From: Incurvaria masculella
Lineage: Eukaryota > Arthropoda > Insecta > Lepidoptera > Incurvariidae
NCBI GenBank assembly: GCA_946894095.1
Contig: OX335646.2
Coordinates: forward strand, 19,958,077 to 20,022,076
DNA: 64,000 nt
Reading direction: 5' to 3'
The notes beneath the pieces are model-generated. The model was not told where the DNA came from, did no database searches, and worked only from the letters and a program-made list of their open reading frames with translations. The translations under genes were made by a program, and so were the position numbers. Numbering within the stretch: the first letter of the stretch is position 1; every line of letters begins with the position of its first letter. Below, one piece after another: positions 1 through 9,485 of the stretch.

Positions 1-140
1 GAAATTTTCAGCTGCCTACCTATTACGGTTCATGAGATACAGGTCTGAGACAAACGGACGTACGGACGGATGGACGGACGGACATCGGAGGCTAAGTAAT
101 AGGGTTCCGTTGGCACCCTTTGGGTACGGAACCCTAAAAA
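1..140 (-). mobile_element. (GTCY)n-bearing ~290-bp lepidopteran-type element, cut by the window edge
   Basis: On the minus strand the element begins with TTTTTAGGGTTCCGTACCCA, passes through a run of GTCC/GTCY tetramers and continues with a conserved stretch containing CATGAACCGTAATAGGTAGG. Only the first 140 bases lie in the window. Six more copies occur at 6962, 7549, 36552, 43278, 50226 and 59940. I recall microsatellite-linked elements with (GTCY)n in Lepidoptera (the MINE type); the name is from memory. No protein is encoded. Confidence 0.8.
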
Positions 141-949
141 GGACCCAGCACTAGGATAAAATAAGTCCGGATCCCTTGGTAATGATATTTTTAGAACTTT
201 TTATGATATCGGTATTCCTATAGGATATTCCCTCATGTTCTGAGAGATGGACGAACGAATGAATAGAGGGAGAGATGCATGTATGAATGAGTAATTTTTG
301 AATAGGTTTCCTTTTTACGGAACCCTAAAATAAAGTTATAAAATCAAAAGCGACGAAGCAAGCCACCAGTCATTATCTTAAAATTATCAAAGATGATCGG
401 AATAGCCAAACGTTTATGGTACATGACGTATTGCTCTAAATAAAATGTATGGACTTAGAAACAATACTTTATTAAATATATCCTACATATAACGATTGTA
501 GATGAGATTTTCGAGAAGATTCATTACTCAGCAAGGCAGATATTAATGTTATTTACCATTTGGAATCTACAAACAATGCCCTGCTTCTCGCTGATACTAA
601 ATTCACAAATGCCTTTGCAGCGCACAGAAGCGAGGGTAGGCCTAAATACGGCACCGTTGCCTAAATAATAGATAGGAGGGGTGTCGTTAATAAAACATTA
701 GGATGTACAGGCGAACGAGCCTTGGCTAGGTGTAGCATACGCTTTCTATACAAGGAGCGTTTTAGGGGAGGCTGTATATAGTTATTTTACCATTTGTTTT
801 GACTGTAAGACATCATAAAACATCATATTACCCATAATGGGAGTAGGTAAAAACGGCCGCTTTTTAAAGGTAAATTGAGAACTTTAGAAATTTTAGGCTA
901 CTTACTATCACGCTTAGTTTGGGGGTGAAATATGAAAGAAAGGACTATT
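141..949. other. No gene; remnant-rich AT-rich sequence
   Basis: Nothing codes here. A stray end of the (GTCY)n element (TACGGAACCCTAAAA) lies near 316-331, so an older, decayed copy may once have occupied about 230-331. The rest shows no recognisable repeat or reading frame. Confidence 0.5.
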
Positions 950-1035
950 TTCTTTGTCGCTTCGACCATCGGTCATTCAATGCGATGGTACACCCGGGCG
1001 GGATTACCTACCACCTAATATCCGAACCACGAACG
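950..1035 (-). mobile_element. Fragment of the shared SINE body
   Basis: The stretch matches, in reverse, the body found complete at 33592-33978, with CGCTTCGACCATC and GCGATGGTACACCCGGGCGG preserved, and ends in TCCGAACCACG. Both the head and the 3' tail are missing. It abuts the R7 element at 1049. Confidence 0.7.
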
Positions 1036-1404
1036 ACAGCCCCCTTTTTAACCGACTTCAAAAAAAGGAGGAGGTTATCAATTCGTCTGTATGTTTTTTT
1101 TTTTTGTTTTTTTTTTTTTTTTTATGTTTGTTACCTCATAACTTTTGCCTGGGTGAACCGATTTTGATAATTATTTTTTTAAATGATAGCTAGTGCTTCC
1201 CAAGTGGTCCCATTTTAATTTGGTTAAGTTCTGACGATGATATCCATGAGAAAATCATAAAAGTCTTAAATTTGTAATAAGATTGCGCGACAAATGGACG
1301 AATAACTCAATATAACGCCAACCGATTTCGATGATTCTTTTTTTATTGGAAAGGACGTGTACAAATTAGTAAGTGTACTTCAGATTCACTAAAAATAAAC
1401 AAAT

Positions 1405-1716
1405 AAAAAAAAAATTAACAAAAAAAATAACCGACTTCAAGGAAAAAGCACTAAAAAGTAAAAAATAATTTTCATTTTTGTAGTTACGATTTCTGTTATT
1501 TTTTGAGTCGGTGTCAGCCAAGGTTAGGTTAGGTTAGGTTAGGTTAGGTTAGGTTAGGTTAGGTTAGGTTAGGTTCTCTTGATTGGCGCAGCGCGTGCCC
1601 GGCTGACGCCGACTCAAAAAATAACAGAAATCGTAACTACAAAAATGAAAATTATTTTTTACTTTTTAGTGCTTTTTCCTTGAAGTCGGTTATTTTTTTT
1701 GTTAATTTTTTTTTTT
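1405..1716. repeat. Near-perfect 115-bp inverted repeat with a telomere-type loop
   Basis: Arms 1405-1519 and 1601-1716 are reverse complements with one clear mismatch (GTGTC against GCGTC near the loop). The loop, 1520-1600, holds 11 TTAGG units followed by CTCTTGATTGGCGCAGCGCG. Near identity of the arms suggests recent formation or gene conversion. Confidence 0.9.
1521..1575 (+). repeat. (AGGTT)11, i.e. the insect telomere repeat TTAGG
   Basis: Eleven perfect AGGTT units sit in the loop of the foldback structure. TTAGG is the usual telomere repeat of Lepidoptera. This is an interstitial block inside a transposon, not a chromosome end. A shorter reverse block lies at 17751-17781 in the sister copy. 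Confidence 0.95.
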
Positions 1717-1719
1717 TGG

Positions 1720-2545
1720 AGGCCTCTGATGCATTATATATTATGCACAGGAAGCAGTGCAGTGTTATATAAGAAGTAATTAAATATTTATGCTAGGTAA
1801 AACATTCCTAATATGGAAATGAGATAAATTGAAAATGAAAGAAAAGAAAATTTTAAGAAATCTTAGCCGGAATCATTCCACTACCAAAACGCTTATCGTG
1901 TCGTAGTTTCATAGAGCCCTCTGTAAGTATGATCCCATATCCCGGACACGACCAACCGATAGACTATTTTCCGGGACGTCGGTCTTGCTCCTGTCAGGCT
2001 TACGGGACGTTAGTACGTCGCGATAGAGGAGGGCGGAAGAAAACAAAGATGATATTTGCAGCTATTTTTGTAAGAAAGTGAGCCAGCTTTAAAGCATCGC
2101 TTAGAGGAAGTATTTTAGTTACAGGCTGGCAGCAAACAGGAGGAGTTGCACAGGTTAGGGTGTTTAGAGAGACAAGCGATGGAAGGAACGGTAGGTATTT
2201 TTAAAGGTTTTCTGATGTTTCAACCATCAAGTTGTGTTCATAAAGGCAGCTAGTGTGTAAGTACTTCCCTCGGGGGACCTATCGAGACAGGACAACAATA
2301 TTTACTGAAGGACCCATGGTGGGCCCGTAAGCATCAGCAAATTACGCGCGTCCATGGTTCTCAAACGATAAGTAAACTATGTTTGTGTGGGAAGAGTAAT
2401 TTTTTCATGCTTACGGTACCGCCATTTCTTTAATGTGCATAATTTTTACACAATTTGGTTTACTCCTCAAATTACAACCATACCTAATAGAATAGTTCGT
2501 TCAAGTTTAGATGCTGTCTAACTTTTCCAAACAACATATTGTTAG
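1720..2545. other. No gene; unique sequence
   Basis: I see no reading frame, RNA gene or recognisable repeat. Base composition is mixed, with a moderately GC-rich stretch at 1920-2040. Confidence 0.4.
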
Positions 2546-2704
2546 GAATGTGATATGTATGTAAGTATAATCGACCGTGAAGCAAAGACGCATTAATTGA
2601 AGAAAGAGCCCAGTAAAAATAAATAATTTACGAATATACTGGAGGGCTGGACCCGAACCAGCAAAACATACCATTCGCGGGTTTTGCGTCTACTAATTAC
2701 GCAT
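2546..2704 (-). mobile_element. Second tRNA-derived SINE family (SINE2)
   Basis: Read on the minus strand it contains GCTGGTTCGGGTCCAGCC, a good Pol III B box (GGTTCGGGTCC), followed by a body with TTTACTGGGCTC and TCACGGTCGATTATACTTAC. A more complete copy at 52355-52556 also shows GCGAAATCGGTAGACGC, an A-box-like tRNA start. Other copies lie at 5090-5225, 6045-6125 and 59889-59936. Confidence 0.65.
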
Positions 2705-2814
2705 ATATAGTTTATAATCAGAAAAAGTAATTTGTTTCCGACGAATGTCAAGACCAAAAACTTTTTATGATTATTTTCCTAATCGTCCGTGCCTAATCGG
2801 ATAACTACAATTCT

Positions 2815-2890
2815 TCAATGTAGATGTCGTTGGATAACCTCAAATTAATGAGGTAACGGTAATGTCGTATCCATTAAATATATAAAATTT
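2815..2890 (+). repeat. Dispersed repeat shared with 14985-15020
   Basis: AATGTAGATGTCGTTGGATA followed by ACCTCAAATT is repeated in reverse at about 14985-15020. There it is followed at 15068 by GATAACCTCAAATCAG, so two inverted ATTTGAGG/CCTCAAAT ends lie about 85 bases apart. It is probably a small degraded DNA element. Confidence 0.4.
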
Positions 2891-3329
2891 TAAAAATATT
2901 AAATTGTTTCATACTTAAGAATAAAGTTTAAAGTTGACCGAACTATATGGATCAGTAAAAACAAATATTAATTTCCACAGCATGCTTGAGAATTGTCATT
3001 AAAAAGAGTACGCTTCCAGACAATCGTAGCTGTAGTTACCATAAATAAAAGCTACATTCAAATGTAGCCAGCGAGCAGGGAATTTCCTTCACTTTGTTCA
3101 ACCAAATTAATGTAATCATTTTCACAATTAGGCCGGGTTGCGGAGGAGTTAGTTAATTATGATTCGGGAAGTATCTCTGAGTAAAACACGCAATGAGAAA
3201 TTCTGAAGCAGACGCGAGAGATTAAACTTTGTAAAAGTAAATCATTTAATCGTGTAAAGTGACACAAATACATTTTAAACAATCACGTTTATGTAAACAT
3301 ACTTTTTCTTACTAAGCAGGTACGTCGCT

Positions 3330-3415
3330 TATTCCAAGGAATGTGACATGTATGGATGTAAAAAAGATTCCGACGAATTGAGAACCTCCTCCTTTTTTTC
3401 GAAGTCGGTTAAAAT
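3330..3415 (-). mobile_element. SINE2 end joined to an R7 fragment
   Basis: The first half (CGCTTATTCCAAGGAATGTG) belongs to SINE2. The second half (GAGAACCTCCTCC and GAAGTCGGTTAA) is the reversed start of the R7 element. Both are truncated. Confidence 0.5.
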
Positions 3416-3451
3416 GCAACGCAGATGAAGCGTTTAATAAATGTATGTCGG

Positions 3452-3840
3452 TTTTTTTATGCAACCTGACATGGATATCGTTATGATATAAGCACAATAC
3501 ACCACATTCCCGAAGGAATTATGTGCCATGCCAGGACCTTTTCTTTATTAGCACGGCTACATTGAACTGGATGGAAAAAACTGACAATTTTTCATTGCCG
3601 CTTCGAGCATCTTTTCATCCAATGCGATGGTACCCACCCGGGCGGGCTTAAACCCTACCACCTAGTAGGGGAAGGGGTCCTACAGTATGGATTCCGAACG
3701 ATGGAGCAGCTCGCATTCGTGACGAAATGCACTTATCGAACTCAGAAACAGAAAGAAAGTGGTGCATGTCGGGGCGAAGAATCGAATACCCAGACCTCTG
3801 GTAAGCTAGGCCAGTCCCCGCGCCACTAGGCTACGAGCCG
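3452..3840 (-). mobile_element. tRNA-headed SINE, HaSE1-like, full length
   Basis: The minus strand reads CGGCTCGTAGCCTAGTGGCG (A box TAGCCTAGTGG), then a B-box region TCTGGGTATTCGATTC, a central domain, the GC-rich body GCCCGCCCGGGTGGGTACC, and a tail ending TGCATAAAAAAACC. The A/T-rich end and internal promoter mark a Pol III retroposon copied by a partner LINE. Its body and tail are shared with the 5S-headed SINEs at 33592 and 51060. I recall this pairing from HaSE1/HaSE3 in Helicoverpa armigera. No target duplication is clear. Confidence 0.75.
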
Positions 3841-4565
3841 CTCATAATCGTATAATCTTAAGCACTGTGTTGCACATGAATAAATAATAAATAAAGATGG
3901 TAAAATTCACGAAAGGAGTAAAAATGATAAAGTGTGTATTAGTTGGTATTGTAAGTAGGTATGTCGTAGAAGGGGATATCAACGTTAAAATTAGGTTAAC
4001 ACGTCAACCTTACACATATAATGACCCGTTAATATTTTTTGACGTGAATGCGATATTCGAGCACGTTAAGTTAAATAAAGAAATCTGTGAAACGTATTAA
4101 TTTATAAAGGAACGTTAAAGTCGATATCTCGTTCCACAATCGGACCAAAAGCTGCATTCCCCTTCTAACGTACGACTTTAACATTTTGTCCGGCGTAAAC
4201 TATTCAGATGCACACCGTGGTGAATGTCGCGTGGCGGCAACGGCGACTTCAATAAGAAATTCGTCACCGGATGCAACATTTTCGCGCGAGTTCGCCTGAA
4301 AGGGTCCGCTTCCGCCCGCCGCTTCCCCCGCCGCCGCCATCTCCGCATTGCCGCAGTCACCGCAACTTGGGGACTTTCAATTATTTAGCGTGTTCGTCTC
4401 CGAGGAAGCGTGAAAACTCCAACAGTTGTATCGGGACTTGCTATCAGGAAGCAGGTCGGTTAGGTGTCTTGGGATGTTAGGGATTCATTATTGGAGGAAA
4501 AACAAAGGCAGACAAAAAATATCTCAATTAATTAAGGTTTTCCGTCGTTTCGGAAAACATGGTTA
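3841..4565. other. No recognised gene; holds a GC-rich island
   Basis: A C-rich island at 4290-4360 (CCGCCGCTTCCCCCGCCGCC) stands out from AT-rich surroundings. It has open frames on both strands but no recognisable protein. The 67-codon frame 3897-4100 is AT-rich and matches nothing I know. Confidence 0.4.
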
Positions 4566-4801
4566 ATTTTTATTTCCGCTTTAACCATCGTTCATTTAAT
4601 GCGATGGCACCAACCCGGTCGGGATTGTAGCCTACAAACTAGTAACTAAGGAAGGGGTCCTTTACTTTTACGTGGAATCCGAACCACGGCCAGCCTCAAC
4701 GGTGAAAAAACGGTCACCCATCCAGAACCTAACCACGTTCAGAGGTGCTTCACCACGCTTTTCAAATAGCGAGGCGTCGCTCCACGGGGCTACCGAGGAT
4801 G
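4566..4801 (-). mobile_element. 5S-headed SINE, HaSE3-like, degraded
   Basis: In reverse it carries the shared body (CGCATTAAATGAACGATGG and CCCGACCGGGTTGG) and a head with GGATGGGTGACCG, the 5S C box. The 5S A-box part is badly eroded, and the 3' tail is lost. It is older than the copies at 33592 and 51060. Confidence 0.6.
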
Positions 4802-5089
4802 AGATAAAATCAAGTGACTGCTTTAGTTACTGAGCTTTAGTTACTGATAGGTGCCGAACTCATGAGATATCTACAACTATTCACATTACAAAACCGGCAG
4901 AGTTTTTGATGTTTCACATATTTTATTTTAATACAAAGCTACCGGGTCTTACCCGCTTCTTTTCAAAACTAAGGGAAATCATATTTTTATATTTTTAGAG
5001 AATTTTAGCCTTTCAAAATAATTATTTCATCATAACTATTAGTATTTTAAATATACTTTTTCGTACTAAGCATGATGAATGTCGCTTTT

Positions 5090-5225
5090 ACCAAGGAATG
5101 TAATATGTATAATCGACCGTGAAGCAAGGACACATTAACTAAAGAGAGAATCCTGTAAAAAGAACTACTTTATGAATACACTGCAAGGCTAGACCCAAAC
5201 CAGCAAAACGTATAGCAGGCGCAAA
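5090..5225 (-). mobile_element. SINE2 copy, partial
   Basis: It shares CAAGGAATGTAATATGTATA, TCGACCGTGAAGCAAGGACA and CTAGACCCAAACCAGC with 2546-2704. The B box is eroded (TGGTTTGGGTC in reverse), which suggests an old, inactive copy. Confidence 0.6.
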
Positions 5226-6044
5226 TCTTTAATGCCGCTCTTTCGTTGTGTTCGCGCATGTGTACAGTCAAGATTAAATGTTCAATTTAATTTTTTTTAA
5301 GAAAATGGTATTCACGCACATGAACACGAGTGCTATTTGCAGAATTCACCGGAAAGCAAGGATACATCATTTAAGAAAAGAAAAAAATAATTAATTTAAA
5401 AATAGAGGAATACCCGCCATTGCCGAAAGGTTTGCATGCTTGTTAATTTTCAGCCTTATAATGTGCTTATAACGTACTTCTTTTTACAGCTATCTTTCTT
5501 TGATAAATGTGTGCTTGCTGCAGGGTTGATTTTACAAATATAAATCATTTCACTTTAATTAACTTAAATGCGAATAATATAAGAAAATATATTGTTTTAT
5601 AAATGAGAAATCCTCTTTGCATGGGACTTTAGGGCTGATTTGTTTTGTTCATCAATTAAATCCTTTGATTAGTAATTAATACGAATTGTTTTGTAGTTCT
5701 CACTTGGACGAGTTATTTTTTATATTAGAACTAAAAAAATATTACATACTAGGTTCACTTCACAAACTAACACTTCATAACTGTAGGTACCGAAAGTATT
5801 ATAGAAAGCACAAAAACCACCACCTAACTAAATCTCTGAGCGTACAAGCGCTCGTTGCAGAGCGGGGATTGCGGGGTTAGTTACGGGGAAGGCGCGGGCG
5901 CAAACAAGCGGTTGCTAAGGTAACGAGGTGGCGTGGGGGTGAGCGCGTCATTTCTCCCGCCCCGCGCCCCGCACGCTCACCGAGCTGACCTGAAATTCGA
6001 CTACTGCGCAGGTACATACAGCGGCATTTAAGTTTTGCGCGTAC
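5226..6044. other. No recognised gene; GC-rich island at 5880-5990
   Basis: AT-rich sequence is followed by a CpG-rich block with GCCCCGCGCCCCGCACGC. Overlapping short frames are present on both strands but none resembles a known protein. The block could be a regulatory island. Confidence 0.35.
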
Positions 6045-6125
6045 TATACCATTCGTGGTTATTGCGTCTACCACTTTTGCTACCTGCTTTAACCCATAAT
6101 TTGGGATTCTCCTACAGTACTTCAA
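6045..6125 (-). mobile_element. SINE2 head fragment
   Basis: ACCATTCGTGGTTATTGCGT and CTACCAC, then CCCATAATTTGGGA and CTCCTACAGT, match the tRNA-like end of the copy at 52460-52535. The rest of the element is absent. Confidence 0.55.
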
Positions 6126-6961
6126 TGCTACATAATAACCTAATTTAAGATTATACCTACATACATTGATTTAACGCTTTACCTGCGTTGCGGACATTGA
6201 CTGCAAAGATTGAACATTCAAACATATTGGCGTCGTCACCTAATATGCAGTGAATATTGTTTTATAAAAAAAATACGACAATAAAAAATAACAAAATTAA
6301 ATCGTTGTCACAAATTTATGTGGAGGCAACTATATTTGTATTGTTCTTTTAAGTCATAATAATTCCACGTAGCCCATTTTTAACCGACTTCAAAAAAAAG
6401 GAGGAGGTTCTCCATTCGTCGAAATCTTTTTTTAATGTATATTTACCGATTATTAATGGATTAATTCGTTTTATATTGTTTATTAAATTATAACAAAATA
6501 TTTTTTTAATCCTAATGTTTTAGTCGGAAAACGACGATAATAAACGGTTTTCATAAAAATCTTTATTAGCCAGATTTTTGGAAAACTGCTTTAAATGTTT
6601 TCAAAATTCACACCAAGTCTTTGTAACACGCTAATGACAGGAGTAATATCTTGTCTGCTAGCGTCTGGGGACGCAGCTGCAGTCGCCGAGAGAAATGACC
6701 ACTATTTTTCTGTCTCTGGTCGGGAGCGGCGGCAGGATACCTCATTGTGGGCGGTAATCATAATTTACAGTCGGACTTGAGGCGAGATAAAAAATCAGAA
6801 GACAGTGAACATATTAAAATAATTTGTTAACGTCTTTATCAAAGAAGTCCCGGGTCGCTAGCGCGTCTTAGGATGCAAACTACCTCTCAGTTGAAAACTA
6901 CATCTGTTGCTTATACAACTACAGTTTTATAAATAGTCACGAACGAAACTTGAATATGGTT
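6126..6961. other. No gene; R7 fragment at 6378-6430
   Basis: The only recognisable piece is the R7 start (AACCGACTTC with GGAGGAGG) at about 6378-6430. The frame 6595-6780 has no known match. Confidence 0.4.
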
Positions 6962-7240
6962 TTTAGGGTTCGGTTGGCACCCTTTGGGTATTACTAAGCC
7001 TCCGCTGTCCGTCCGTCCCTCCATCTGTCACAGGGCTGTATCTCATGAACCGTAATAGGTAGGCAGCTGAAATTTTTACAAAATGTATATTTTTTGCCGT
7101 TGTAAGAAAAAATAGGTAAAATTTAAAAATAATAAAAATGAAAGGGACCATACAAAAAAACGTGATTTTTTGTGTTAAATCTTGTACAATGGTATGGAAC
7201 CCTTCGTATGCGAGTCCGACTCGCATTTGGCCAGTTTTTA
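6962..7240 (+). mobile_element. (GTCY)n-bearing element, near full length
   Basis: It runs from TTTAGGGTTCGGTTGGCACC to the 3' palindrome GTATGCGAGTCCGACTCGCA and GGCCAGTTTTT. The tetramer run is short (GTCCGTCCGTCCC). The palindrome just inside the 3' end is present in the 3'-complete copies and resembles the terminal hairpin of Helitrons, but I see no clear CTRR end, so the class stays open. Confidence 0.75.
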
Positions 7241-7548
7241 TTATATATAGTCGAAGAAGACACTTTTCTTGAATCCAATCTAAATATTTTCAGTTTAAAA
7301 CTTAAACGGAACCAATAAAACTATTCAGACTTGAAATTCACTTGGCGAAAATAAGCTTCCCGTTTCTCTTAAAAGTTAAAAACAACACGAAGCCGCTTAA
7401 AGTTAGGCGACATTAATTCCGGCTGCGTCTGGAAATAAATAAATAAACAGATAATCTGCGTCGGCGCGCTATCAGACACCGAGCTGAATTGGAAGAAACC
7501 TGCCTAGACTTAGGGATGTGCAAGACCGGGCAAAACAAATTTTAATTG

Positions 7549-8015
7549 TTAGGCTTCCGTGCCCAAAGGGTCATATCGGAACCCTATTACTAAGCCTCCG
7601 CTGTCCGTCCATCCGCTCGTCCGATCGTCCGTCCGTCCGTTCGTCCGTCCGTCCGTCCGTCCGTCCGTCTGCCACAGGGCCGTCCGTCTGTCTCATGAAC
7701 CGTAATACGCCCGGTTCCACCACCTCCAGCTACAAAAATCCCAAAGTTATCTTTCAGTTACATCATAAAAATATTGCATGTAGCCGAAAGTTAACTATCG
7801 GATTTCAGGTAACTGGAGGTGGTGAAAACAGGGGATAGACAGGCAGCTGAAATGTTCACAGGGTGTGTATTTATTTTGCCGCTTTAACAACAAATAGGTA
7901 AAATATAAAAATAATAAAGATAAACGTGACGTGAAACAAAAAACGTGGTTTATTTGTGTTAAATCTTGTAGGACGATGGTGCGAGTCTGACTCGCACTTT
8001 GTCGCCGGTTGTTTT
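7549..8015 (+). mobile_element. (GTCY)n-bearing element interrupted by a MITE
   Basis: Start CTTCCGTGCCCAAAGGGTCA, a long GTCC run (7612-7668) and the 3' end TGCGAGTCTGACTCGCAC are all recognisable. Between CATGAACCGTAATA and the expected GGCAGCTGAAATG lies a 127-bp insertion (7708-7834). Without it the copy is of normal length. Confidence 0.8.
7708..7834. mobile_element. 127-bp foldback MITE nested in the (GTCY)n element
   Basis: The ends are inverted repeats around CACCACCTCCAGYTAC, and complementarity continues inward, so nearly the whole insert can fold into one hairpin with a loop near TCATAAAAATATTGCA. The flanks repeat ATA (7705-7707 and 7835-7837), consistent with a TA-type target duplication. 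Comparison with the uninterrupted copies fixes the ends well. It has no coding capacity. Confidence 0.8.
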
Positions 8016-8570
8016 TTCATTGTTTTCGTAGCTGCGGCACCAGGCTCTCTTAAGGGCAATGCCGTTTTAGAAGTAGCAGGCTGAATTTCAACCGAGAGGT
8101 AAGTTACGTTCCCATCCAAACGTTAGCCTTGGCCTTGGTGACGGTGGCAACATGTTTCAATGTTAAATCTTTGCAGTAAATGTCTGCAACGTAGGTGAAA
8201 CATAAAATCAATGTTTGTGTAATCTTTAAAAATGTGTTAGTATGAGGCATTGATTACAGAAGGAGAGACTGTAAGAGAATTACAAGTCATGTGTAAATAT
8301 CAGATAGCGAAATTGGTACATGCAATAATAATAATAAAGAGGACCGATGCGCATTATCAGGCTACGCGCGCAAGAAATTCTGCGTGCCTGCGGTGCCCAG
8401 AAGTTCGGCGGATGCGGAGCTATCCGAGAGAAGGGTGGTGGTGGCCTGCGTGTTAATACCACCACCCATTTTTCGAAGCTTGGCTCACCTCGTCCCGGAG
8501 AGCGGTGCCACCACGTGCCGCCGGTGGAGAAGACATTTCTTCCAACTCACCCAATATCGCGGATGGCCTA
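8016..8570. other. No recognised gene
   Basis: The block 8380-8530 is GC-rich with open frames on both strands (including 8347-8607), but their products resemble no protein I know and the frames overlap each other, as expected for GC-rich noncoding sequence. Confidence 0.35.
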
Positions 8571-8740
8571 TTCTTGGAATTCCGTAATCAGTAATCAGGA
8601 ATCCTGAGCATATAAAACCGCTTTTATAGTGGTTATTAAAGCGTTTTTTTCGACCTTGATTAAATTGAAATACTATGCTCCGAAATGTTTTCGTTTTACA
8701 AAAGCGTTTTCTAGACTCAGTATTACTGATTACGGAACTT
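8571..8740 (+). mobile_element. R4 foldback MITE, eroded copy
   Basis: TGGAATTCCGTAATCAGTAA and AATCAGGAATCCTGAG at the left face TAGACTCAGTATTACTGATT at the right. The centre carries CTATGCTCCGAAATGTTTTC. Better copies are at 28340-28550 and 49187-49400, with a fragment at 58806. Confidence 0.65.
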
Positions 8741-9357
8741 TAATTACTGAAATATTTGTGGTTTAGAGTGATGATTAAAAGCGTGATGACTGAGGAATGT
8801 GTGTCTCGTCATTCCACTTGCTTGTCTAATAGAATTCATGTCTCTATGGGTTGCACAAGGTAGCTTCGTAAATAGTACCGGCCGCCGCCACGGCTACCTC
8901 CACCCCTCCGCTCTACTGCCTCGCGCCCCTCCGAAGCGATTGCGGAATTCGTGTCAAGTGTGTATTTTTCTTACCTCGACAAGCAAGGTCATCTTTACAG
9001 CTGGTTGTAAAAGGTTTTCGTCGCCTGTTTTGTCCGCGCGGCATTAAGGCGGTCGTGAAGTCACAGGAATTATATGATTTGAAAAAAAAAGTTTAAGTAA
9101 AAAAGTGGAAAATTAATTTAAAAAAGACAAATCTAAAAGGTATATTAAAACAGGTATATAAATATAGATGTAGATTTCGACAGTATACGAGCATCCATAA
9201 TTTCAAAAACCTAGTCCTTCTATACGAACTGTTTTCATTCTTGGGCCTCACATCTCGTAAAGAGCTGCTTTCGCGCAATCGTCTTGGTCAACTTAATATC
9301 TATTATGAAATATATAATTATGAAATATATAATTATGAAATATAAATATATATTTTT
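8741..9357. other. No gene; GC-rich island and a short AT tandem
   Basis: 8875-8960 is C-rich (CCGGCCGCCGCCACGGC). Near 9305-9345 the 18-bp phrase ATATATAATTATGAAAT is repeated about three times. Confidence 0.4.
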
Positions 9358-9485
9358 TTTTATGCCCAATACACCACATTCCCGAAGGAATTAGGTGCCA
9401 TGCCAGGACCTTCCCTTTATGAGCACGGCTACATTGAACTGGACAGACAACACGGACAATGTTTCATTGCCGCTTCGCCCATCCA
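9358..9485 (-). mobile_element. SINE tail fragment
   Basis: It matches the 3' part of the shared SINE body in reverse: CCAATACACCACATTCCCGA, GGTGCCATGCCAGGACCTTC and GCACGGCTACATTGAACTGG. The head is missing. Confidence 0.75.

Larger units (their letters stand above)
1049..1716 (+). mobile_element. R7 element (GACTTC...GAAGTC family) with a foldback terminus
   Basis: The element opens with AACCGACTTCAAAAAAAGGA, continues with a poly-T tract (1087-1123) and a conserved core around 1188-1404, and ends with TTGAAGTCGGTTATTTTTTT. The core matches 17396-17895 closely and 49905-50615 in reverse; short fragments lie at 3370-3415 and 6378-6430. Its last 312 bases form a near-perfect hairpin listed separately. 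No reading frame of note is present, so it is probably a non-autonomous DNA transposon. I do not know its superfamily. Confidence 0.65.

Noticed and set aside
1521..1575. True telomere
   Set aside because: Only 11 units, enclosed by transposon arms and continuous unique sequence on both sides.
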